A stretch of DNA of 21,701 nucleotides from positions 1-21,701 of IMG/VR virus record IMGVR_UViG_3300024492_000010. The stretch is one strand, 5' to 3'. Positions 1 through 6,719 of the stretch are shown here, piece by piece; the stretch's first letter is position 1, and each line of letters starts with the position of its first letter. This DNA comes from a virus. The notes beneath the pieces are model-generated. The model saw nothing but the letters and a program-made list of their open reading frames with translations. It was not told where the DNA came from and made no database searches. A program made the translations under genes and the position numbers.

Positions 1-139
1 GGCCAGCAATGGCTTGCGGCTGCCAGCCGGTGGTCTCTTGTCCTGCGGTAGGCTCGAGCGTCGTGCCACCAGTGGCCCACGGCAGGATCTCGGGGTCTCC
101 GGTGCCGGTGGTGGGGTACTGTTTGATCACGTTCGCCAT
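1..139 (-). CDS. Hypothetical phage protein, 3'-truncated by window edge
   Basis: Only the first 46 codons are in the window; the gene runs off the left edge. The ATG at 139 is preceded by GAGG (147-150) with 7-base spacing, and lies 9 bases after the stop of the DUF2612 gene. The visible N-terminus begins MANVIKQYPTTG, is rich in Thr, Gly and Pro, and contains no recognisable domain, signal peptide or membrane segment. Position after the last baseplate genes suggests a tail- or fibre-associated structural protein, but that is inference from gene order only. The start context is almost the same as in front of the sheath and tube genes, which suggests it is translated strongly. Confidence 0.7.
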   Translation of the reverse strand, partial: MANVIKQYPTTGTGDPEILPWATGGTTLEPTAGQETTGWQPQAIAG

Positions 140-146
140 GGTTCAA

Positions 147-150
147 CCTC
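147..150 (-). promoter_or_regulatory. Ribosome binding site, GAGGTTGAACC leader copy 1
   Basis: GAGG followed by TTGAACC and then ATGGC. The same arrangement with 7-base spacing recurs before the tail tube (9485-9488) and tail sheath (10895-10899) genes. It fixes the ATG at 139 as the start of the leftmost gene. Confidence 0.65.
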
Positions 151-760
151 AGGGGTAGATGTAATTTGCGTACGCGCCACCTGGGCCGCCGACGCCGTCG
201 CCATAGCCCTGCACGGGTGGATTGGTCGACGGTACGAAGCCGAACACCGGCGCCTGATACCATGCGATGCCCACGATCTTGACGCCGGCTGCCTTGGCTG
301 CCACCGCGAAGTCGATCAGCGCCTGCTGTTGTGAGCTCGACAACGCCGATGAGACATACACGGCCAAGTTGAACGCGGCCGGCGGAACGTCCGAGACCTG
401 TACCGCGATCGCATCCGACAACAGGGCGTGAACCATCGCTGCGATTTCTCGAGCTGTGCCCTTCGAGCGATTGCGAAGGATGGCCGCCTGTAGCTTGCCC
501 CGATAGTCGGCATCGGTCTCGCCGAGCGGATACGCGCCACCGAGCCGCGGCTGGCCGAGGAGCTGCCCAAGCGCATCAAGCTGCACGCCGGTGCCGAGCG
601 AGACGGTGAAGGCCGATTGGAGCCACACGACCGCGGCGTCGGCATCCTTGATCGGCTGGCCGAGTGCGGCCCATGCAGCCTCGAGCTTAGGACGGCGGAA
701 TTCGCTCGGTAGAGCGTCCACCATCAACTGCCCGGCATCAAGTTGAACAAGGTCTGCCAT
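149..760 (-). CDS. DUF2612-type baseplate/tail protein
   Basis: A 203-residue protein with the DUF2612 signature: VQLDALGQLLGQPR around residues 59-72, then the DADYRGKLQAAILRN segment at 83-97 and a following TAREI helix. Proteins of this type follow the J-type wedge gene in myovirus baseplate operons and are thought to sit at the baseplate rim, functionally like gpI/YmfQ proteins, although the biochemical role is not established. The C-terminus is rich in Gly and Pro. It starts at ATG 760, three bases past the stop of the J-type gene, so translation is probably coupled. No signal peptide or membrane segment is visible. Family assignment is fairly firm; the exact role is inferred from position. 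Confidence 0.8.
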   Translation of the reverse strand: MADLVQLDAGQLMVDALPSEFRRPKLEAAWAALGQPIKDADAAVVWLQSAFTVSLGTGVQLDALGQLLGQPRLGGAYPLGETDADYRGKLQAAILRNRSKGTAREIAAMVHALLSDAIAVQVSDVPPAAFNLAVYVSSALSSSQQQALIDFAVAAKAAGVKIVGIAWYQAPVFGFVPSTNPPVQGYGDGVGGPGGAYANYIYP

Positions 761-763
761 GGG

Positions 764-1993
764 TCACACGAACGTCAGCGCGATGTGGACATCGTTTGCG
801 ACGGTCTGGGGATACTCATTCCATGCCACCGGAAGGTTGCTCGTGTTGACCGGCGGGTTCGCAGTGTCGAACTTGAGCAGGCTGATGCCTGTGCAGGTCG
901 ACACGCCGTTGACCTTGGTCGCGTCGTAGATCACGTCGGTAAGAGCGATCCCGATAATGGTCGATCCCATCGTCAGGCCGGGCGTGGCGCTGGTGCCGAT
1001 ATAGGCTGCCACTGCCGCTTGAATCGCTGCCTTGAAGCTCGCAGACACACCAGCGATGGTGGCCGAAACAAAAATCGTCGACGCTGCTGCGGCCTCATAC
1101 TTCACATTCACCGTGAAGCCATCAGGATCCGTCACCGCGTAGGTTGTGTCGCCGAAGGTCTGGATGCCTGCTGCCTTCTGGTTGTAGATCACCGGGCCGA
1201 TCGCACTGGCCGCGGCAGACCCGCGCACTACAGCCGTGAAGCTGTGCGCTGGCAACGTCGGAATGTTCACCGGCGACGTGATGCCAGCGAAGTCGCTGGT
1301 ATTCTCGAACACTCGGCACTCGACGACGCCATCGAGGTCAGCGATGGCCGAGCGGATGCTATCCACCGTGGCGTTGCCGGGCAGGTGCGCGGATTCGAGC
1401 GTTCGCACGCGGAGCTCGCCGTCGGTCTCCTGCGCTGTGCCGGTTACGCCGGCGGTGGGATTGGTCAACGTCAAGAAGCTCGAGCCGACAAAGCTGGTGG
1501 TGATCGCCCACGTCGTCTGTCCGGCGGCGACGTCGGTCGGGCCGGGCACGAGCGCGATCACAGAGACGTTGGCGTTGCCGAGCGGAGCAATCGTCACCGA
1601 GGTGACCACGCCGTATAGGTCGCCAGTCGCCCCGAGCGCGATGATGGTGCCCTGCGGCACGACGACCGCGCCCACGCTCGAATTGGCCATATTGATCGTG
1701 ACCGTCGTTGAGGTCGCGATATTGCGCGTCAGGCCAAGGTTCTGCACCAGCCGATCGAGGTTCACGCCCTCGGCGCCATCGAGCGTCGACGCCTGATAGG
1801 CGTAGTCGATGCCCTCTTGATAGCTCGCCAAGACCTGCGCCAGAGCCGACACGAGCTGCCCGACGACGGTGTTGCCGTTGAGAGATTGCAGCGAGGCGCC
1901 GAACGCGGCCTGCAAGTAGTTGGACAGCTCGGTCTGGATCTCGGTCGCTGTCTGGATCTGGAGGCCCGATGGGCCGAACGTGGGGCCGGGCAT
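764..1993 (-). CDS. Baseplate J-like wedge protein
   Basis: 409 residues, matching the Mu gp47 / P2 gpJ-like baseplate wedge family. Characteristic features are an N-terminal helical region (about residues 15-90, ending GVNLDRLVQNLGL), a beta-rich middle with the typical PQGTII turn (113-118), and the segment DGELRVR (191-197) followed by GNATVDSIRSAIADLDGV (206-223). The protein forms the wedge that links the central hub to the baseplate rim. The start is taken at ATG 1993 because it overlaps the upstream TGA by one base (TGATG) and the family N-terminus begins there; the reading frame stays open upstream only as a shadow of the gp25-like gene. It lies directly after the gp25-like gene, the normal wedge gene order. 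Confidence 0.92.
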   Translation of the reverse strand: MPGPTFGPSGLQIQTATEIQTELSNYLQAAFGASLQSLNGNTVVGQLVSALAQVLASYQEGIDYAYQASTLDGAEGVNLDRLVQNLGLTRNIATSTTVTINMANSSVGAVVVPQGTIIALGATGDLYGVVTSVTIAPLGNANVSVIALVPGPTDVAAGQTTWAITTSFVGSSFLTLTNPTAGVTGTAQETDGELRVRTLESAHLPGNATVDSIRSAIADLDGVVECRVFENTSDFAGITSPVNIPTLPAHSFTAVVRGSAAASAIGPVIYNQKAAGIQTFGDTTYAVTDPDGFTVNVKYEAAAASTIFVSATIAGVSASFKAAIQAAVAAYIGTSATPGLTMGSTIIGIALTDVIYDATKVNGVSTCTGISLLKFDTANPPVNTSNLPVAWNEYPQTVANDVHIALTFV

Positions 1994-2373
1994 CAAAGAC
2001 CTCCGACCGCGACGGGCACAGCCAGCACGGCGGCCTCGTCGGTGGTGAGATAGATGGTTAGCGACGACGTGCGCGCGGTCGTGTTGGTCTCGATGTCCAC
2101 GCGATCGACGCTGGCCACGCCTTGCACGGTCGACAGGACGCGCCGCACCTCGGCAGTAACCTGCGAATCGCGCACGCCCTTCTGGTTGAGCAGGCCGGGC
2201 CAATTGGTGCCGATCGTCGTGTCGAAGGGATACTCGCCGAGCCACAGGCCGAGCGCCGTCTGGCACTCCTGCACGATCGCGTCGTTGCCCTGCAAGAGGC
2301 GAAAGTCGCCGCCCTCGATCAGCAGATCGCCAGCCGAGTCCAGAGCCAGATCGCGCCACGCTGTCGCCACCAT
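1993..2373 (-). CDS. gp25/gpW-like baseplate wedge protein
   Basis: 126 residues, beginning MVATAWRDLALDSAGDLL and containing the family pattern IEGGDFRLLQGNDAIVQECQ (20 residues), then LGEYPFDTTIGTNWPGLL. It resembles the T4 gp25 / P2 gpW group, historically called lysozyme-like, which polymerises the sheath onto the baseplate. Its stop overlaps the J-type start by one base. Start choice is slightly uncertain: ATG 2373 sits only three bases after GAGG, while the next codon, GTG at 2370, has the better six-base spacing; this changes the protein by one residue. It follows a 41-base gap after the fibre-like gene, one of the larger gaps here. Confidence 0.88.
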   Translation of the reverse strand: MVATAWRDLALDSAGDLLIEGGDFRLLQGNDAIVQECQTALGLWLGEYPFDTTIGTNWPGLLNQKGVRDSQVTAEVRRVLSTVQGVASVDRVDIETNTTARTSSLTIYLTTDEAAVLAVPVAVGGL

Positions 2374-2414
2374 CCACCTCGCTCGGCCATGCTACGCCGT
2401 GCAGGCTCGCAACG

Positions 2415-4169
2415 CTAGGATCGGATCGCGACGATGCGGTAGGTGCCCGCCGGCGGGGTGTAGCTGCCGGCAGCCGGTGGCATGAAGGTAATCGCCAGCG
2501 TATTGGCGGCCGACACGCGGGCGTTGAACACCGCCGCTCCTGGCGCGTTCACGGTCACGGTGTCGGTGGTCGCGAGACCGGTCACGGCGAAGGTCTGCTC
2601 GGCTGGGGCGCCGGCACTGACCGCGGCAGGCGTGAGCGTCGGGGTGTAGACGGTCTGTTGCGTGATGGCCGTTCCCGACGTGCCAATCTTGAGCGAAACA
2701 GGAACGGTGACCGCTCGACTGTTTGCGATTTCGAGCGCGTTGTTGCTGGAAATCTTGAACACGATTGTTCCACCAGCAGCTAGCTGGTTGAAACGGAATT
2801 CGCCAGTGCTGTTCTGGTAGCCGGTAAACACACGGACAGTGCCGCCGTTGTCGAGGTACTCGACGCCGGAAAAACCAGAAGCGTTCGCATTTTGCACGCC
2901 AAATGTTGCGCCGGGATTGCTGCCAATGACCTTGATCGAATCGTTGCCCGTGCCTCCGCTATTGTATTCGTGCAAACCCTTGGTGGTTGCGCCGAAGTTC
3001 AGCAGATAGCTCGTGGCACTAGAAGCAATTGCGGCCCTATAGTTGATCCCAACAAATCCGCTGTTGTCGATTCGCATTCGCAGTTGGTCTGCGCCTGTGA
3101 GGAAGATGATCGCACCCTCAGCCGCCGCCGGTGTGCTTGGGTTGCCAGCAGCAAAAAACACATTGCCACGCTGGCTACTGATCGCGCTGTAAGTGTTGCC
3201 GCGCATACCCACGTAGGGGCCGTTGGCTGCGCCGAATGCAGGCGTCGCAGAGCAGACCATGCCCATTGTTCGCGTATTGGCATCAGCGTAGAGCAGGTTT
3301 GAGTCATACGCAGGATTGGCCGCAGCGCCCATCCGAATGTTGCCTTGGCCCGACAGTGTGCCGCCGCTCATGGTCAATGATGCACCGGAGCCCAAGACCA
3401 GCGAGCCGCTCATCGTATCGCCAATCCGTGCCACAAAATCGGTACTGTTCGCTGTCGCTGCCGTTCCGAGACCGAGATTTGTGCGGGCCGTGGCCGTGTT
3501 GCCCACGTCGCTGAGGTTGTTTGCGGCGAGCAGAGCGCCCACAAGGTTGGCTTGCAGGATGCTCCAGCTCGAGCCGACCGCCGCCTGTGTGCCGCCGGCA
3601 TTGTCGGCGAGCGCAAGGATCGCGTCGCCGGCCTGCACTGAGATGCCCGAGGCGCCACCGATGAGGCCAGCCACAGAGATCACCCACACGTCGCCCTTGA
3701 GCGCCGCTGGGTAGTTGGGATTTCCCGAGCAGTCGATCGAGCCCTTGAGGTCAAGCAGACCGACGACTGCCGTGTCGACGTATCCCTTCGTTGCGGCGTC
3801 GGTGGTCGCTGTCGGAGTGCCGAGCGACGTGATCTTCTGGCTGCCCATGTCAATCGCGCCAGTCATCGTGCCGCCGGCCTTGGGCAGTGCTGCACCAGCA
3901 GTGCTCGCAGCCGTGGCAAGCGTCGCGACTTGCGTCGTCGTCATGTACCCGTCATTGCCCGCTGTCGCCGCCGCAATGGCAATCGTGCGATCGGCTGAGA
4001 GGTCGCCGCCGCCGGTGAGAGGCGCTGTCGTGTTGATCTGTCGACTGGCGGGTACCGTGCCTGGTGCAGTGGCCGCGATAGTCCACACGCCGCCGACCTG
4101 CACGAGCGCGTCGGGGACGCCGACGATGACCCCAGTGTCTGCGTTGATGATTCCGGCCTTGTTTGCCAT
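2415..4169 (-). CDS. Tail-fibre-like protein with repeat modules
   Basis: 584 residues built from modules common in phage fibres: LTGGGDLSADRTIAI (51-65), a GGTMTGAIDMGSQKITSL repeat ending in DAATKGYVD (99-132), a central DLKGSIDCSGNPNYP module (140-205), NLSDVGNTATARTNLGLGTAA (218-238), and GDTMSGSL (250-257). The last 65 residues (from AEQTFAVTG, 523) form a separate beta-rich end module. Residues 270-480 are the most unusual and are encoded by lower-GC DNA (30 of 60 bases G or C at 3001-3060), as expected for a fast-changing receptor-binding region. No SDARLK-type S74 self-cleaving chaperone motif is visible. Start is ATG 4169, overlapping the spike stop as TGATG, with GAGG five to seven bases upstream; a GTG at 4172 is an alternative. 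Likely role: host recognition or a baseplate-attached fibre. Confidence 0.82.
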   Translation of the reverse strand: MANKAGIINADTGVIVGVPDALVQVGGVWTIAATAPGTVPASRQINTTAPLTGGGDLSADRTIAIAAATAGNDGYMTTTQVATLATAASTAGAALPKAGGTMTGAIDMGSQKITSLGTPTATTDAATKGYVDTAVVGLLDLKGSIDCSGNPNYPAALKGDVWVISVAGLIGGASGISVQAGDAILALADNAGGTQAAVGSSWSILQANLVGALLAANNLSDVGNTATARTNLGLGTAATANSTDFVARIGDTMSGSLVLGSGASLTMSGGTLSGQGNIRMGAAANPAYDSNLLYADANTRTMGMVCSATPAFGAANGPYVGMRGNTYSAISSQRGNVFFAAGNPSTPAAAEGAIIFLTGADQLRMRIDNSGFVGINYRAAIASSATSYLLNFGATTKGLHEYNSGGTGNDSIKVIGSNPGATFGVQNANASGFSGVEYLDNGGTVRVFTGYQNSTGEFRFNQLAAGGTIVFKISSNNALEIANSRAVTVPVSLKIGTSGTAITQQTVYTPTLTPAAVSAGAPAEQTFAVTGLATTDTVTVNAPGAAVFNARVSAANTLAITFMPPAAGSYTPPAGTYRIVAIRS

Positions 4170-4873
4170 CACTCCACCTCGACGATGTCGGAACCGCTCG
4201 CGATGCAGCCGGTCATGTCAAACGGGGTCACCGGCGCGCCTGCCGCCACCGCTGCCATGCCGGCGATAAAGTTCTGGACCACCGTCTGATCCACGATGAT
4301 CTTGATCGCGTCGCCAGTGCGAGCTGCGCGGCCGCTGGTCTGTCGCAGACCGGGCAGGAGCGGCGGGACGATGCCGTCGGGCAGGGCTGGCACTTGTGCC
4401 GGTGGCGTGGCGGGTAGGAGCGGAGCCACGCCGAGCTGGAGCTTGTCGTTTTGGCCCGAGGGCTGCGAGATGATGACGCGGTCGGCCTGCGCGGCGGGCG
4501 CACTGCCGCCGGCGACAGGGATGCACCATGCGTCCGACAGGTCATGCCGACGGACGTCGAACGGGTCGGCCTCGTCGCCGGTGTCGCGCCAGAGGGCCAG
4601 CGGCGAGCTCGAGAAGATCAGGATGACCTTGTCGCCGGCCTCGAGAGGATACGTCATGCTGCCGCCGGCGCCCGCAGGATAGGCCACCGGAACGTCGGTC
4701 AGGACCGGCAGCGACTGGAGCTCGCCGTTGATCAGCACGCCGGGGAAGGGTTGCACCGACGCCGTGCCGCTGGTCGACCACGACACGACGACGCCGGGCA
4801 GAGCTGTCCACACGTTCTGGAGTCGGCTGGTGATGGCTTCGTCTATCACCTGCTCGAGTGTGATCCCGATCAT
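4169..4873 (-). CDS. Gp138-like baseplate spike protein
   Basis: 234 residues. The N-terminal 120 residues match the Gp138 OB-fold domain of membrane-puncturing spikes: SRLQNVWTALPGVVVSW, VQPFPGVLING, LPVLTDVPVAYP and GDKVILIFSSSPLALW are in family order, ending in a DPFDVRRHDLSDAWCIP segment. Such proteins form the trimeric tip of the tail needle. The C-terminal part (about 125-234) is rich in Pro, Ala and Gly and shows no HxH metal-binding motif of the kind seen at the tip of some spikes. Start at ATG 4873 is preferred over an ATG eight codons upstream because it makes an ATGA overlap with the stop of the hub gene. It is the third gene in the hub/spike/fibre run. Confidence 0.87.
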   Translation of the reverse strand: MIGITLEQVIDEAITSRLQNVWTALPGVVVSWSTSGTASVQPFPGVLINGELQSLPVLTDVPVAYPAGAGGSMTYPLEAGDKVILIFSSSPLALWRDTGDEADPFDVRRHDLSDAWCIPVAGGSAPAAQADRVIISQPSGQNDKLQLGVAPLLPATPPAQVPALPDGIVPPLLPGLRQTSGRAARTGDAIKIIVDQTVVQNFIAGMAAVAAGAPVTPFDMTGCIASGSDIVEVE

Positions 4874-5718
4874 GTCGCCCCCGAGAGCAGCGTACACTCT
4901 ACGACGCTATACCAGTCTTGGCCGCGCGAGTCGCCGCGATGCACGGCCGAATCCACGCGATAGGTGCCGTTGTATTGCGTCGACTGCAAGACGACCGGCC
5001 GGCCGGGGTTTAGGTCGGGCTGGAGCAGCGCAGTCAATCGGAGCCGCTTGCCGGTCTTGTCGTTGGGCTGGTTCTTCTTGAATGGCTTTTTGGCTTGGTC
5101 GGTCATGGGTTCGGGCGAACCGACGAGGCCAGTGGTCGGCGACAGGAGCACTGCTGTCTGGTTGGTGGCGCCATCGAGCGGCAGGATGACCAGCACGCCG
5201 TCTTGAATGCACCACCGGAGCGACCACGGCGAGAGCAGCTTCGAAAGCGCGTCTTGACCGGGGCCGACGTGGATGGAGCCGGCGCGAACAGAGTAGCCCT
5301 CGAGGAGCGGTCGCGACGTGGGCAGGATGGCGAGACCCATGTCGGCGGCGATGCGCTGCACGGCGATGGACAGCGGCGCCGAGGTCGAGAACGACCGATT
5401 GACCTGCGTGCGCCACGCGGAGTCACCATCGCGCACAGTGATCGTCGTGGCCCAGTCTGGTCCATCGCGCGCCACGATCTGATCTTGGAGCTGGCCGCTG
5501 TAGATCAAGCTCGAGGCCTCGGTGTAGCCGGCGACCAGCCGCACCTCGTCGCCGCGTTGGAAGCTCGCGCGAGTCTCGGCCGACAAGTTGTAGACCGTGA
5601 TCGTCGCCGGGTCGGGGTACTTGCTCAACGTGCGCTTGATCTCGAACGACACGCGAAGGTCGGTCCACTGGCGACCGCCAATCGTGAGCACCCATTGCCG
5701 GCCGTAGAGCTGCGCCAT
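4870..5718 (-). CDS. Baseplate hub protein (gpD/gp27-like)
   Basis: 282 residues starting MAQLYGRQWVLTIGG. The N-terminal domain has the strand-rich pattern of phage hub proteins (DLRVSFEIKRTLSKYPDPATITVYNLS), followed by GDEVRLVAGY and the middle segment ITVRDGDSAWR, typical of small myovirus hubs related to T4 gp27 and P2 gpD. The C-terminus holds a basic linker (KKPFKKNQPNDKTGKRLR) and a final beta region. It should form the trimeric ring that carries the spike encoded next. Start ATG 5718 gives a TGATG overlap with the upstream stop. The open frame upstream of this is a low-complexity Arg-rich shadow and was discarded. Confidence 0.82.
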   Translation of the reverse strand: MAQLYGRQWVLTIGGRQWTDLRVSFEIKRTLSKYPDPATITVYNLSAETRASFQRGDEVRLVAGYTEASSLIYSGQLQDQIVARDGPDWATTITVRDGDSAWRTQVNRSFSTSAPLSIAVQRIAADMGLAILPTSRPLLEGYSVRAGSIHVGPGQDALSKLLSPWSLRWCIQDGVLVILPLDGATNQTAVLLSPTTGLVGSPEPMTDQAKKPFKKNQPNDKTGKRLRLTALLQPDLNPGRPVVLQSTQYNGTYRVDSAVHRGDSRGQDWYSVVECTLLSGAT

Positions 5719-6050
5719 CAGTCGATCGCCGTGCGGTAGTAGACGCCCACGCGGCCGCCGAGCTCGTTGGCCCCAGCGTCGACGCCGGGCGTGGCGGTAG
5801 CGAAGCAGCGGAGCAGGCCTTGCACCATGCCCTCGTGCAGGTAGAGCGCCTGATTCCACGCGATGCCAGAATTGCGAACGGCGAGGCCCGCCGCCAGCGC
5901 CACGCCTTGCGTGTTGCGGATGTCGCAGCGCCAGAAGCCGGCGCGGACGTTGTAGCGGAAGAAGAGCTGATAGGCTTCGCCCTCGAGCTGCACCTCGGCG
6001 ACGATGGGCGTGGCGTCCTCGGTCGTGTTGATCGGGATCTTGAGGTACAC
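5718..6050 (-). CDS. Baseplate plug protein (Pam3 gp18-like)
   Basis: 110 residues with the pattern of the small baseplate plug family: MYLKIPINTTEDATPIV, then LEGEAYQLFFRYNVRAGFWRC and LAAGLAVRNSG. Plug proteins of this size sit between Dit-like and hub genes and close the tail channel. The start is GTG at 6050, chosen because a perfect GGAGG (6056-6060) lies five bases upstream; no ATG fits. The gene begins 12 bases after the upstream TAG. It has no signal peptide or membrane segment. Family match is by motif and gene order. Confidence 0.8.
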   Translation of the reverse strand: MYLKIPINTTEDATPIVAEVQLEGEAYQLFFRYNVRAGFWRCDIRNTQGVALAAGLAVRNSGIAWNQALYLHEGMVQGLLRCFATATPGVDAGANELGGRVGVYYRTAID

Positions 6051-6055
6051 GCGCG

Positions 6056-6060
6056 CCTCC
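6056..6060 (-). promoter_or_regulatory. Strong ribosome binding site for GTG-started plug gene
   Basis: GGAGG with a five-base spacer (CGCGC) before GTG at 6050. It decides the non-ATG start of the plug gene. Confidence 0.75.
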
Positions 6061-6062
6061 TG

Positions 6063-6719
6063 CTACGGGTTCAGCACCTGGTAGAAGTTGGACTGCAAGA
6101 CCGGATTGGTCGAGGCCGCCTTGCGGGCGACGTAGTTCGCCGGGGCTTGCGGGTTGGCTGTCGGGGTCGAGGCGCCGTTCTGCCAGTAGCTGTTGGCGGT
6201 AGGGTTGGGGTCAGTCCAGTAGACGGTGGTATTGTCGACCTCGAGCGAGACCTTCTTCTTCTTGGGCTTGCCCTTGGGTTTGAGCGTCGACTTGAGCTTG
6301 ACCGCGACCGTCTTGCCCGAAACGATGGTGATCACCTTGCACTCGAGCTGGATCGTGCGGCTGTCGCCGTCGGCGAACTGGCGCTGCATCGTCACGCGCT
6401 CGAGCACGACCGGCTGGTAGTCGATGTCATCGACTTGGATCCACAGCGAGGTCTTGTCCTGGCACGCCAGCGCGAGGATGTCGAAGGCCTGCTGCGGCCG
6501 GTTGATGCCGCTGGGCTTAAAGCTGTCGTCCCACGGTCGAGGCGTCCAAATCGTCACGAGCGTGAACGTCTTGGGCTTCACGATGACGTGATCGGCGATG
6601 GCCGATCCGTCCTCGACAGGGTGATCGGTGGCCTGCGCCTCGCGCGTGTGCGTGATCGTCTCTGCCGTGTCCGGCGAGATGACGAGGCCGCTGGAAAGCT
6701 CAATCTCGCAGAAGGCCAT
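6063..6719 (-). CDS. Dit-like baseplate protein
   Basis: 218 residues beginning MAFCEIELSSGLVISPDTAETI. The first about 130 residues resemble the Dit-like N-terminal domain of myovirus baseplate proteins (TREAQATDHPVEDGSAIADHV, then RPQQAFDILALACQ), which connects tube end and hub. The C-terminal part has an unusually basic patch around residues 143-156 (LKPKGKPKKKK) and a Thr, Asn and Gln-rich tail. Start ATG 6719 makes a TGATG overlap with the tape measure stop, with GGGAGA upstream; the longer open frame has no homologous N-terminus. It is followed by plug, hub and spike, the expected order. Function is assigned by family resemblance and context; the C-terminal part is unassigned. Confidence 0.75.
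   Translation of the reverse strand: MAFCEIELSSGLVISPDTAETITHTREAQATDHPVEDGSAIADHVIVKPKTFTLVTIWTPRPWDDSFKPSGINRPQQAFDILALACQDKTSLWIQVDDIDYQPVVLERVTMQRQFADGDSRTIQLECKVITIVSGKTVAVKLKSTLKPKGKPKKKKVSLEVDNTTVYWTDPNPTANSYWQNGASTPTANPQAPANYVARKAASTNPVLQSNFYQVLNP

Noticed and set aside
2374-2414. Promoter or terminator in the 41-base gap before the gp25-like gene
   Set aside because: I see no -10/-35 pair and no GC stem followed by a T run; a short frame starting at 2390 is out of frame with both neighbours.
2415-4169. S74-type self-cleaving chaperone at the fibre C-terminus
   Set aside because: GINYRAAIASSATSYLLNF looks like sequence that often precedes such domains, but no SDARLK-type motif or Ser-Lys pair follows.
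4169-4873. Metal-binding tip in the spike
   Set aside because: No HxH motif is present in the C-terminal part.
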